From a virus: a DNA stretch of 27,150 bases. The position numbers and the translations under genes are program-made. The notes under the pieces were generated by a model. The model did not search any database and had not been told where the DNA came from. It saw only the letters and a program-made list of their open reading frames with translations. Shown here in pieces: positions 15,175 to 22,710 of this stretch; the first letter of the stretch is position 1; every line of letters starts with the position of its first letter. The DNA lies in the IMG/VR virus record IMGVR_UViG_3300015371_000141, positions 1 through 27,150 of that record; one strand, written 5' to 3'.

Positions 15175-16254
15175 TCAGGCGATGTCCACCACGAGAGCGG
15201 AGTTGACCTGTTGCGCAACCATTTGGCCGGTATGCGTCATTGATTTGTACATTACGAACTGGTTATAAGGCCGCGCCGGGGTGAAACGATGATCCCACTC
15301 CCCCTCTTGTTTCATGAGGTAGATGTGACGCGGGTCCCACCAGTAGGCACGCTTGGCCTTGCCGAGATCATCCAGGGTCGGATCGTATTCGATGGTGGTG
15401 CTGCCGAACTTGAGCTGACCCATGGACCCATCCTGCGTGCCCGTGAAGCCGCTCATCGTGTAGTTGCCATTGGCACGCAGCTCGACCTCCATCGCGGCGA
15501 TGAAATCGCTGCCAGCGAGGCATTTGGTCGGACGCCCGCCGTAACGGATCAGCTGACGATACTCCTGCTGCAAGAACTGCAAGAGCGCCCCGCCATTTGA
15601 CGGATCGGACGTGATCGGACCCCGTCCGCCCGCCGCCCCGGCTGCCGCTGTCGCCGCGCGGTTGCGCCACCAGAGATTGGTGCGCGCCAGCCCGCCGAGA
15701 GTGCCGGTGGCGGGGTTGTCCACGATGATGCTCTGCATACCGGCCAGCGCCTTCGCGTCGGCGACACCGTCGCCCCACAGCAGCGCGTTCATCGACCGTG
15801 CATACATCTCCCCGAAATCCTCCAGCTTGTCAGCCAGGAGGTTGACCAGGACCGTGACCTCGCGGTCGCTGTGGTTCGAAGTGGTGGACCCGTTCCCCAT
15901 GTCATCGGTGACGGAGATGCCGTCGATCTTCAGTTCCGTGTGGGTCAGCGTGAGGCCCATGTGGTGTTCGCGCCACGGATAGTTCACCCGCTTGATATTG
16001 GCAGGCGTGTAGAACGCCACCGTATCATTGTGGGTGTATCCCACGACGTGGTCGTTGGTGCCGCCAGCGCCGTAATCACCTTTGACCGCCAGCGAGATGT
16101 TACCCTTGCCGCCGGGGAAACTCTTGGCGCTGTTTTCAGCCCAGCGTAGGAGCGGCTTGGCCTGGATACTCTGTTTGAACGTGTCTCCTTTGTTCATGTA
16201 GAAATCGAGCGAGGCATTGGCGATGTTCGTGAGTTCGCCAGCTGTGAACGCCAT
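15175..16254 (-). CDS. major capsid protein
   Basis: A 359-residue protein. Identification rests on position directly after the scaffold gene, on size, and on the sequence pattern of N4/P22-type podophage coat proteins: residues about 45-75 read SFPGGKGNISLAVKGDYGAG, then NIKRVNYPWREHHMGLTLTHTELKIDGISV (about 93-122), a region rich in long helices (VLVNLLADKLEDFGEMYARSM), and a C-terminal part naming ordered strands (LKFGSTTIEYDPTLDDLGKAKRAYWWDP). An HK97-type fold is expected for this group but not proven here. The ATG has AGGA upstream at a wide spacing and is 15 bases from the scaffold stop. It assembles into the icosahedral shell around the scaffold. Confidence 0.85.
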   Translation of the reverse strand: MAFTAGELTNIANASLDFYMNKGDTFKQSIQAKPLLRWAENSAKSFPGGKGNISLAVKGDYGAGGTNDHVVGYTHNDTVAFYTPANIKRVNYPWREHHMGLTLTHTELKIDGISVTDDMGNGSTTSNHSDREVTVLVNLLADKLEDFGEMYARSMNALLWGDGVADAKALAGMQSIIVDNPATGTLGGLARTNLWWRNRAATAAAGAAGGRGPITSDPSNGGALLQFLQQEYRQLIRYGGRPTKCLAGSDFIAAMEVELRANGNYTMSGFTGTQDGSMGQLKFGSTTIEYDPTLDDLGKAKRAYWWDPRHIYLMKQEGEWDHRFTPARPYNQFVMYKSMTHTGQMVAQQVNSALVVDIA

Positions 16255-16269
16255 GACCGGACATCCTGA

Positions 16270-17403
16270 TCATCCGGTCCGCGACATCTGCGCCAGAGCG
16301 TTGAGTGCTGCTTCCTTCATGGTGCGTGGCTGTGGCGGCGCTGTCCCGGACCCGTTGGGGCCATGAACGCCGGACGGAGACGGGCGCGTCGCTTGCGGCG
16401 GTGGCCGCATCCTCAGCAACTCGCGTGTCGCCTCGTCATACGCCGCCTGGGTCAGGGCCACCGCTTGTTCAGGGGTCGTGGGGATACCACGCTCCTGCAA
16501 CAGCGCCTGAGAGAAGCGACGGACAGCGTTCGCCTTGTGGGTGTAATCAGGGTCCCGTGTCCGGATGTTCGCCTCCCACCGTTCAACAGCGCTGCGGATC
16601 TCCGCGACGCTGCGTTGGGTGGTTTCGACCTGATGCTGCTGGCTCTGCTGGGTCAGGCGGCTTTCGGCCTGGGCAGCACGGTGGCGCGTGCGCGTCATCT
16701 CGCGCGCCGCTTCCTCGCTGATCGTGCCGTCGTCCACCTGGGATTGCAGATCCCGTGCGATGCGCAGCCCCACGGCTTCCTGCGCGGCCATGACATACGG
16801 CGTCACGCCTTCCAGGAACGCCTGATAGTTGCCGGCGCGCAGCGCGGCACCCACCGCCAGAAGAGCATTCACGTCATCCGGGGCCAGCTGATGCTGGGCC
16901 AGATAACCTTGCAGCTCCCGGTGCTGGGTTATCTCCGGCCTTACCTGTTCGAGTTCAGTACGGGCCAGATTGCGTTGCGCCAGCAACCGTTCGAAACGCT
17001 TGCGCGTCTCCGGCCGGAGCTTCTTCAGCTCGGCCTCGCTCGGATCTGGCGCGTTCAGGTCAAGAGGTTCATCCGGAGCGGGAGGTTTCTGATCTCCCGA
17101 AGCCGCTGCCTGATCCGGGGCCTTCTCGGTCTGCTCGCCGGTGTCCGCCGCCTCTTCAGAGGGGGCAGCCGGGGGAGCGTCCGTGGGAGGCACCACCGCG
17201 CGAACTGCGGCAAGCAATCCTTCGCGGTCGGATTGACGGCTGTCGCTTGACGAAGGCGATGTGCTGTCAGGGGTTTCGCTTGCCGAGGGCGAGGTGTTCG
17301 GCGTAGGGGCAGCCGTATCCTGTGACGTGGATACGCCCGTATCTGTTACGCTGGACGAAGGCGCGTCGTTGCTGTCCGTGGCTGATGTCGGGTTGTCGGA
17401 CAT
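16270..17403 (-). CDS. capsid scaffolding protein
   Basis: A 377-residue, highly charged protein lying just before the capsid gene. Residues 1-120 are Ser/Thr/Asp/Pro-rich and disordered. Residues about 120-330 are helical, with coiled-coil stretches such as LKKLRPETRKRFERLLAQRNLARTE (split over two helices) and a Gln/Glu/Arg-rich block. The C-terminus is Pro-rich and then ends in a short amphipathic helix, TMKEAALNALAQM, of the type that binds coat protein in scaffold proteins. No protease motif is visible. The ATG has only a distant AGGAA, but it is the first ATG after an in-frame stop. A promoter-like pair at 17441-17469 lies just upstream, so scaffold and capsid may be boosted together. 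Confidence 0.8.
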   Translation of the reverse strand: MSDNPTSATDSNDAPSSSVTDTGVSTSQDTAAPTPNTSPSASETPDSTSPSSSDSRQSDREGLLAAVRAVVPPTDAPPAAPSEEAADTGEQTEKAPDQAAASGDQKPPAPDEPLDLNAPDPSEAELKKLRPETRKRFERLLAQRNLARTELEQVRPEITQHRELQGYLAQHQLAPDDVNALLAVGAALRAGNYQAFLEGVTPYVMAAQEAVGLRIARDLQSQVDDGTISEEAAREMTRTRHRAAQAESRLTQQSQQHQVETTQRSVAEIRSAVERWEANIRTRDPDYTHKANAVRRFSQALLQERGIPTTPEQAVALTQAAYDEATRELLRMRPPPQATRPSPSGVHGPNGSGTAPPQPRTMKEAALNALAQMSRTG

Positions 17404-17440
17404 CCAGGGTCTTGCCGTTCCTGCTCAAGCCAGGATTGGC

Positions 17441-17469
17441 GTTATCGCGCTGTGTTGTTGTTTTGTCCA
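17441..17469 (-). promoter_or_regulatory. sigma70-like promoter upstream of scaffold and capsid genes
   Basis: On the minus strand TGGACA (17469-17464; one mismatch from TTGACA), a 17-base spacer, then GATAAC (17446-17441; four of six bases of TATAAT). Start of transcription would fall near 17434, about 30 bases before the scaffold ATG. The gap of about 107 bases here is one of the few real intergenic spaces in the operon. Prediction by eye only. Confidence 0.45.
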
Positions 17470-17510
17470 GCACGCACACGGCAAGACGTTGGGTGCAAGG
17501 GGGCAAAGGC

Positions 17511-17720
17511 TCAGCTATCGGCGGAACGAAGCTCACGCCTGAGCCGGCGCAGGGCGATGATGAGAGGGTCATCAAGGCGCTCAGTGAGACCCAGACGGTA
17601 TCGTTTGCCGTTGACCGCACGCGCGGTGGTCTGCAACACCGGAGCGATTTCCTCGTCGGTGCAGCCGGCAGCATGCATGCGCCGGAGACGGATGATCATC
17701 TCGTCCGTCCAGATCGTCAT
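17511..17720 (-). CDS. GcrA-like small helix-turn-helix protein
   Basis: A 69-residue protein. Residues 4-45 form a helix-turn-helix of the GcrA N-terminal type: it opens with WTDE, continues with a Gly turn and TDEEIAPVLQTT, and ends ARAVNGKRYRLGL, close to the A-V-x-G-K-x-x-R-L-G-L signature of GcrA. In Alphaproteobacteria GcrA works with sigma70 RNA polymerase at promoters with methylated GANTC. Here only the DNA-binding domain is present; the Arg-rich tail (IIALRRLRRELRSADS) is not the GcrA C-terminal sigma-contact part. The ATG follows GGGAG and lies five bases after the preceding gene. It may regulate phage promoters, such as the one just downstream, or be a DNA-binding packaging factor. 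Family resemblance is fairly clear; role is inferred. Confidence 0.7.
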   Translation of the reverse strand: MTIWTDEMIIRLRRMHAAGCTDEEIAPVLQTTARAVNGKRYRLGLTERLDDPLIIALRRLRRELRSADS

Positions 17721-17725
17721 GCCGC

Positions 17726-18115
17726 TCAGCTCCCGGGAGGACCCGGATCGAGGGGAGACAGCAACAGGTTATTCGGTTCGACCTTGTCGAAATAGCGCTG
17801 GAGATTGTCCTGACCGAAGTTGGACAGATTGGTCTGGCTAGGCATGAACGCCCAGTTGCCGGTCGGCAGCTGAACCCAGTTACCGCCGGATTGGTCGGGA
17901 GTGGCGTAGCGGCTGCCCGCGCTGAAGGTGGGATGATTAGGTTTCTTGAACTGATCCGTCAGATGGACCCCCTGCGGGACCTGTCCCCCAAGCTGCGCCC
18001 ACGCGCCACGCATGTCGTAATCGTTGCTGGCCTCCGGAGGCATCTGTTGCCGATAGAGCTGTTCGCCAGTGGGGGTCAGCTGCGTGTTGAACAGATCCGC
18101 GAGTGAACCGCTCAT
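17726..18115 (-). CDS. phage protein of unknown function (PNHPTFS motif)
   Basis: A 129-residue acidic, Pro/Asn-rich protein starting MSGSLADLFN. The ATG at 18115 has GAGGA seven bases ahead, overlapping the stop of the upstream 26-residue gene; a GTG 14 codons earlier lacks a good site. A central stretch, YDMRGAWAQLGG then HLTDQFKKPNHPTFSAGSRY, is of a type I recall in phage proteins near the portal and scaffold genes, always uncharacterised. No membrane segment. Probably a small virion or assembly protein; no function is claimed. Confidence 0.75.
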   Translation of the reverse strand: MSGSLADLFNTQLTPTGEQLYRQQMPPEASNDYDMRGAWAQLGGQVPQGVHLTDQFKKPNHPTFSAGSRYATPDQSGGNWVQLPTGNWAFMPSQTNLSNFGQDNLQRYFDKVEPNNLLLSPLDPGPPGS

Positions 18116-18125
18116 GGCATCGTCC

Positions 18126-18206
18126 TCACCAGGGTTTTGGGCCTCTGGGGCCGGCACCTTGACCGGGGCCGCTCGGAACAGGCTTAGGCGGCGGTTTCTT
18201 TGCCAT
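18126..18206 (-). CDS. tiny Lys/Pro-rich peptide, 26 residues
   Basis: Starts MAKKPPPKPVPSGPGQ and ends RGPKPW before TGA (18128-18126). A perfect AAAGGAGG ribosome site (about 18222-18215) precedes the ATG, and the next gene's ribosome site overlaps its stop. The peptide is strongly basic and Gly/Pro-rich, without hydrophobic residues other than two Val and a terminal Trp. The ribosome site and exact packing between neighbours are the evidence for coding; function unknown. It could be a small DNA- or RNA-associated peptide or a translational coupler. Confidence 0.65.
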   Translation of the reverse strand: MAKKPPPKPVPSGPGQGAGPRGPKPW

Positions 18207-18222
18207 AGCGCTACGCCTCCTT

Positions 18223-18279
18223 TCAGTAAGGCCGGGGTGGACGAGGATTGGGGTTCGACCTGGGTTTAGGCTTTTTCAA
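18223..18279 (-). CDS. tiny Lys/Arg/Pro-rich peptide, 18 residues, TTG start
   Basis: The frame reads MKKPKPRSNPNPRPPRPY with a TTG start at 18279, preceded at five bases by GGGAGAG (18285-18291). It lies between the stop of the small membrane protein (18302) and the ribosome site of the 26-residue peptide. Composition matches that next peptide (basic, proline-rich), suggesting relatedness. The TTG start and very short length make this less certain than its neighbour; it might be a leader peptide. Confidence 0.4.
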   Translation of the reverse strand: MKKPKPRSNPNPRPPRPY

Positions 18280-18301
18280 TGGATCTCTCCCTATTCATTG
18301 A

Positions 18302-18463
18302 TCAGAACCGTCCGCTGAACAGCAGTATCAGCACGATGACGAGGACTATCAGCCCGATGCCGCCGAACCCGCTGGGGCCGTAGTAGCCGCCGCGGTAGCC
18401 GTAATAGCCACCAAAACCACCGAAGAGCACGATGATGACGATGAGCAGCAGAAGCAGGTTCAT
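18302..18463 (-). CDS. small Gly/Tyr-rich membrane protein
   Basis: A 53-residue protein: a hydrophobic segment (residues 2-14, NLLLLLIVIIVLF), a Gly/Tyr-rich hinge (GGFGGYYGYRGGYYGP) and a second hydrophobic segment (about 37-50, IGLIVLVIVLILLF). Two short membrane spans flank a small loop, similar in layout to the small proteins of the DUF3309 type. The ATG has AGGTGG upstream and overlaps the preceding stop by 4 bases. Could be a holin or an unrelated small membrane protein; no charged catalytic residues. Confidence 0.7.
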   Translation of the reverse strand: MNLLLLLIVIIVLFGGFGGYYGYRGGYYGPSGFGGIGLIVLVIVLILLFSGRF

Positions 18464-18645
18464 GGTCCACCTCGAATGATGAACCCGAACACCCGCCAGC
18501 CAAGCAGGAAGAACAGCACGAAGCCGACCAGCCAACCGCCACGGTTCCAGTACGGCTGGCCCTGCGGCGTGAAGTTGCCGAACGCCCAGAAGATGATCCA
18601 GATCAGCATGATCAACCAGAAGACGAACCCGATATCCATCGTCAT
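18460..18645 (-). CDS. small two-span membrane protein
   Basis: A 61-residue protein with two hydrophobic segments (residues about 5-23, IGFVFWLIMLIWIIFWAFG, and 38-56, WLVGFVLFFLLGWRVFGFII) joined by a polar loop FTPQGQPYWNRGG. The ATG overlaps the upstream stop by 4 bases, and its own stop overlaps the next gene. Size and two-span layout fit a class II holin, but similar small proteins near terminase/portal genes of podophages have no known role. Function unassigned. Confidence 0.7.
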   Translation of the reverse strand: MTMDIGFVFWLIMLIWIIFWAFGNFTPQGQPYWNRGGWLVGFVLFFLLGWRVFGFIIRGGP

Positions 18646-18830
18646 TCTCCTAGTGGCCCGGCATCCTCTTCGCGCGGTGCTGCGTTAGTTACATCTGGAA
18701 CGAAGCAGAGCGCGACCGTCTGTGCATGCACCGTGCGATAGAGCCAGCCGCCCGGCACCCTGATCCGCTCCAGCCGGCGGAACGGACCGATCACCTCCCA
18801 CTCGATCATCTCACGCGCGAGATCGTTCAT
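18642..18830 (-). CDS. small phage protein of unknown function
   Basis: A 62-residue protein starting MNDLAREMIEWEVIGPFRRLERIRVPGG, with WLYRTVHAQTVALCFVPD (about 29-46), a short beta-rich core, and an acidic tail. Its ATG overlaps the portal stop by 4 bases (ATGA), so it is translationally coupled. The pattern of strands around the PGGWLYRT turn recalls small phage proteins seen next to portals; role unknown. Confidence 0.65.
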   Translation of the reverse strand: MNDLAREMIEWEVIGPFRRLERIRVPGGWLYRTVHAQTVALCFVPDVTNAAPREEDAGPLGE

Positions 18831-21145
18831 GGCGTCGGCATCCCCGGCCGGCCCATGGCGCCCCTGGGCATGCCGCCGCCCGTGCCGGGGGCGTTGCCGT
18901 TCCGTCCGAAGACCTGGAGCGGCGGAGGCCGGGGACCGATGCTGCCGGGTGGGTTGGCTGCGGGCGCGTTGTTGGGACCCGCTGCGGCCTGCGCGTTGGG
19001 GTCATTGGCGGGTCCAGGCGGACGCGGCGGTCCCTTGCCTGCACCCCCGCCACCCTCATCACCCTTGCCTTCGTCCTCGCCGGGTGCGCCTGGGGGCGGC
19101 TGGCCGGCCTGCTGGTTGAGCGCCTCGATCGAGGGAACCCCTTCGGCGAAGGCTTCCGTCAGGTCGATGTCGTCACCCATGCGGCGGATCAGCTGGCGGG
19201 CCAGCCATTCGGGGGACACCCCGGGGACCCTCTGGAGCAGGGGGACCAGCTGGACCAGCATCTGCACGTCCTCCTGCCGGTTCGGCGGACCATTGGACCC
19301 CGCGTCCACCTCCAGCCAGACGTTTTCCGCCATGGTCTGCTTGTCGATCTCAGGCCAGACCGCGCCGGGTCCGACGATCTGCTGGACCATCGGACCCGAG
19401 ACGTTCAACACGAGGATCTCGCTTGCCGCACGCGCCATGTCGGTCAGCACGTCGTTGAGATCATCAATCACGCTGGTCGTGTCGGTGTTCTGCGAGAACT
19501 CGGCGACCGACACCTCGGTCGCGGTCGCACCGCTCGTGGTCCCCTGGTCCGCCTGATCGCTGCCCAGCACCCGCAGAAGGTCTTCAAACACCGGGGACGT
19601 GTCGTACACGGCGGGGTCGATCGGCGGCATCTTCACCGGTTGCAACACATCATCGATCTTTTGCCCGGGAGACAGCGCGTTCAATTCCAGGAGCGCGTTC
19701 GCCGGGTGGGTACGCAGCTTGTCCTTGTCCGGTTCCTCCAGGATACCGGCGGCCACCGCAATCTTCGGGCGGTTGGCGCGACGATGCTCGCGCAGACCCT
19801 GTCGCGCCCGGTTCAGTTCGAGCTGCATGTCGCGGATCAGGTCGATGTCGGACGGCGGATACAGCCGCTTGTCGCTGTAGCCCTCGTTCATCACCACCGC
19901 GAACCAGGGATAGAAGCGCTGGCTCTCGGCCTCCGGCGCGGCAGGGGGCTGGAGCCAATCCGGATACCCGTCGCACACCACATAGACCGTGCCGTCTTTA
20001 CGATTGTAGATCTCCCACACGCAGCCGCGCGTGGTGCTGTCCCCGTCATGCGAGCCGTCACCGCCGCCCGCCATGTAATGGTCGGACGTGTCGCCGGTGC
20101 GGTTGAGGCAGTTGCCGGTCTCGTCGTAGGCGGTATAGGAACAATCCACGTCCACCATGTAGATCTCTTCGATCTCGTCGGGGGACAGGATGTATTCCTG
20201 GGCCACCCAATCGGCGCCGAGAAAGCCTCGCAAGGTCTTGCACTTTGGGTCCGGGATGATCGCGGTGCTGTCGGGATAATCGAAGGTGAGGCCCTCGCGC
20301 ACCACGATCTGGCCTTCCGCCGTCAGTGTCTGGATGGCGATGCGCAGGCTTTCGGCATCGGCGCTGTCGTATTCGATCTCCCCATCGGCGAGATCGCCGG
20401 CCAGCCGCTCGATATTGGCCAGACGCTCGCTGAAATCGCTGATCCGGCGTTCGATTTCCGGATGCATCTTCATGGCGCGCTGAAAGCCCAGCTTGACGTA
20501 GCCCACGGCGGTGATCACCGCGCGGCGCACCGTCATTTTCATGCAGGATTTGAAGCTGTGGTTCTGTTCGTCCACGTTGTAATCGTACAGGATCTTCAGC
20601 GTGTTCCCGACGCGATCCATCATCTGTTCCCACTGATGGACCATCGCCGCGTCCTGCATGATCGCCGCGCTCTGCGGGTCGGGCGGCATCATGTAGGTGG
20701 TCGCCAGCATCATCGATTGCTGTGCCTGCATCAGGCTCTGCGCCGTGCCGTCCCAGGTGGTCGCGATGAGCTTGGGCTTGCGCTTCGGCTTCATCGTCGG
20801 GTTGTTCGGGTAGAGTTCGGCGGTGCGCTGCATCACGTGACGCAGGCACACATTGGCGACGTAGCGATCGTCCCGCTTGCCGTCCGAGGGCGGCTCCGGC
20901 CACTGCTCGCCGTTCACGAACGCCATGTTCTCGCGCATGCGCTCGAAATCGACCTTCCATTTCGCCTTGGCCCGACGCACCCGGTCACACCAGCGGGTGA
21001 CCAGCTTCTTGACCTGATCAGGGACCTCCGGTCTCTCGCGGTTGACGAAGGTGTTGCCCGCCGTGGGATCGGCCGGCGGTGCCATCCCCATCGCGGCGGG
21101 ATTGCCCATGCCGGGGTCCATCGGCGGCGTCATCAGATCCGACAT
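18827..21145 (-). CDS. portal protein
   Basis: A 772-residue protein. Its N-terminal part (residues about 40-110) has the P22-portal pattern: a helix RWCDRVRRAKAKWKVDFERM, then NGEQWPEPP (78-86) and RYVANVCLRHVMQRTAELYPNNP. Long helical and beta segments follow, including SSHYG-free wing regions and WVAQEYILSPDEIEEIYMVD, and the stem/crown helices (DIDLIRDMQLELNRARQGLREHRRA). The last 95 residues are Gly/Pro-rich and probably disordered. The ATG at 21145 shares one base with the TerL stop (TGATG) after a G-rich site; a GTG one codon earlier is possible. It forms the dodecameric ring for DNA entry and pairs with TerL. Confidence 0.88.
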   Translation of the reverse strand: MSDLMTPPMDPGMGNPAAMGMAPPADPTAGNTFVNRERPEVPDQVKKLVTRWCDRVRRAKAKWKVDFERMRENMAFVNGEQWPEPPSDGKRDDRYVANVCLRHVMQRTAELYPNNPTMKPKRKPKLIATTWDGTAQSLMQAQQSMMLATTYMMPPDPQSAAIMQDAAMVHQWEQMMDRVGNTLKILYDYNVDEQNHSFKSCMKMTVRRAVITAVGYVKLGFQRAMKMHPEIERRISDFSERLANIERLAGDLADGEIEYDSADAESLRIAIQTLTAEGQIVVREGLTFDYPDSTAIIPDPKCKTLRGFLGADWVAQEYILSPDEIEEIYMVDVDCSYTAYDETGNCLNRTGDTSDHYMAGGGDGSHDGDSTTRGCVWEIYNRKDGTVYVVCDGYPDWLQPPAAPEAESQRFYPWFAVVMNEGYSDKRLYPPSDIDLIRDMQLELNRARQGLREHRRANRPKIAVAAGILEEPDKDKLRTHPANALLELNALSPGQKIDDVLQPVKMPPIDPAVYDTSPVFEDLLRVLGSDQADQGTTSGATATEVSVAEFSQNTDTTSVIDDLNDVLTDMARAASEILVLNVSGPMVQQIVGPGAVWPEIDKQTMAENVWLEVDAGSNGPPNRQEDVQMLVQLVPLLQRVPGVSPEWLARQLIRRMGDDIDLTEAFAEGVPSIEALNQQAGQPPPGAPGEDEGKGDEGGGGAGKGPPRPPGPANDPNAQAAAGPNNAPAANPPGSIGPRPPPLQVFGRNGNAPGTGGGMPRGAMGRPGMPTP

Positions 21146-22710
21146 CACCAGCCCCCGCTGCCGAAGCCCACGCGCACGGAGCGCTCGGCCTGTTCACGTT
21201 GCAGCTTCAGCCAGCCAAAGGTGCCCTCGACCTTCTCCGGCTCGCGCTGCTGCACACTCATGCCGACCTGCAAGGTCAGGCCCAGCCCGATATAGGCAAG
21301 CGTATCCACAAAATCGTCGTGCGCGTCGAACGGAAAGCGCAGCATCTGTTCGCGTGCCGCCGGCCACCAGGGCGCGCGTTCCGGGAAATGCACCCGCTGC
21401 ATGGACATCCGGCCCTGAATGGATTGCGCGCGGGTCTGCTTGTCGGCGATCGGCTGCATCTCGATCAGCGTGCAGAAAGTTTGAGTTTCCAGCATGCGTT
21501 TGCGCAAAAAGGGTCCGATGGATTTGCTGATATGCGACCGCTCAGCCCACCAGAAGAGCGGCTTGTAGGCGCGCATCATGCGCAACATCGCCTCGGTGGT
21601 CTGTTCGGCGGTCATGTTGCGCCAGATCAGGTCGGGCAGCACCCAAAGATGGTCCTTGGCGTCCACGCCGACCACCATCAGACAGGTCTTGTCGGCGATC
21701 TGCTTGAGCGACACCGCGTGATCGGACGCCGCGTAGTAGCGCAGATTGGTCGGCAGATCGTTGGGCCGATAGGTGTTCAGCCAGTTGACGGAAAAGAACG
21801 TGCCACCTGCGGGGGACGGCTTGCCCTGGTAGAGTGCGCTGAACCCCCGCTCATCCCGCCGCTGGACCCCCAGCAGGAACTCGCGGCCAAACCTGCCGGG
21901 CCACAGGGCCTCGCCCTCGCGACGACGCAAGGCGTCCTTGCCATCCGCGAGCGCCAGCGCCGGGAGATCGATGATCTTCCACTCGGCGGCTTCCTCCGGG
22001 TCGTAGTAGCTGTTCTGCGGATCGGTGAGCCGGCCCACGAGGTCATCCTGGTGCCAACGGGTCTGGATCAACATGATCCGCCCGCTCTCGTCCATGAGAC
22101 GGGACGCGATGACCTGGGTGAACCACGTCCAGAGGGTGTCCCGGATGGTGGGGCTGTCGGCTTCCTGGCGGTCTTTCAACGGATCATCGATGACCAGCAC
22201 GTCACCGCCGCGCCCGGTGATCGTGCCACCTCGGCCGACGAAGGCGAGGATGCCGCCCTGCGTGGTCTCCAGCCGATCGGAGGCTTGGCTGTCATCCTTC
22301 AGGATGGCGTTCGGGAACACCTGTGCATACGCCGGGGATTGCATGATGTCGCGCACGCTGCGCCCGATGTCCTGGGAGAACTTCTCGTTGTAGGTGCCGA
22401 AAATCAGGCTGAGATGCGGGTTCTTGCCGGTGAACCACGCGGGGAACATCTTGCTGGCGAGCTGGGTCTTGCCATGTCGTGGGGGAAGCGAAATGATCAG
22501 CCGCTTGTAATGGCCCTTCTCCAGCTCTTCCAGCGCGGCGCAGATCACGCGATGGAACCGCTGCGCGTCATAGCGCGAGTAATCCGGGTCCGCGTGATAG
22601 TTCGGCACCGGCATCATCAGCCGTGTGAACGCAAGAATGTCCTTCTCCGCGTCCAGCACGGCGATGAGCCGCTTGAGGACCAGCTCGTATCTGGTCTGGT
22701 CCGGGGTCAC
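21145..22710 (-). CDS. terL: terminase large subunit (packaging ATPase/nuclease)
   Basis: A 521-residue protein with both expected domains. ATPase: Walker A LPPRHGKT (75-82), Walker B VLVIDD (171-176) and a coupling motif LIQTRWH (214-220). Nuclease: an RNase-H-like set with Asp330 in YAASDHA, Glu390 in WWAERSH and the cluster DAHDDFVDT (462-470), suiting metal coordination. It translocates DNA into the prohead through the portal and cuts the concatemer. The start is GTG at 22710, overlapping the upstream stop (GTGA); no better ATG is nearby. Translation is coupled at both ends. No classical small subunit is recognisable next to it. Confidence 0.93.
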   Translation of the reverse strand: MTPDQTRYELVLKRLIAVLDAEKDILAFTRLMMPVPNYHADPDYSRYDAQRFHRVICAALEELEKGHYKRLIISLPPRHGKTQLASKMFPAWFTGKNPHLSLIFGTYNEKFSQDIGRSVRDIMQSPAYAQVFPNAILKDDSQASDRLETTQGGILAFVGRGGTITGRGGDVLVIDDPLKDRQEADSPTIRDTLWTWFTQVIASRLMDESGRIMLIQTRWHQDDLVGRLTDPQNSYYDPEEAAEWKIIDLPALALADGKDALRRREGEALWPGRFGREFLLGVQRRDERGFSALYQGKPSPAGGTFFSVNWLNTYRPNDLPTNLRYYAASDHAVSLKQIADKTCLMVVGVDAKDHLWVLPDLIWRNMTAEQTTEAMLRMMRAYKPLFWWAERSHISKSIGPFLRKRMLETQTFCTLIEMQPIADKQTRAQSIQGRMSMQRVHFPERAPWWPAAREQMLRFPFDAHDDFVDTLAYIGLGLTLQVGMSVQQREPEKVEGTFGWLKLQREQAERSVRVGFGSGGW

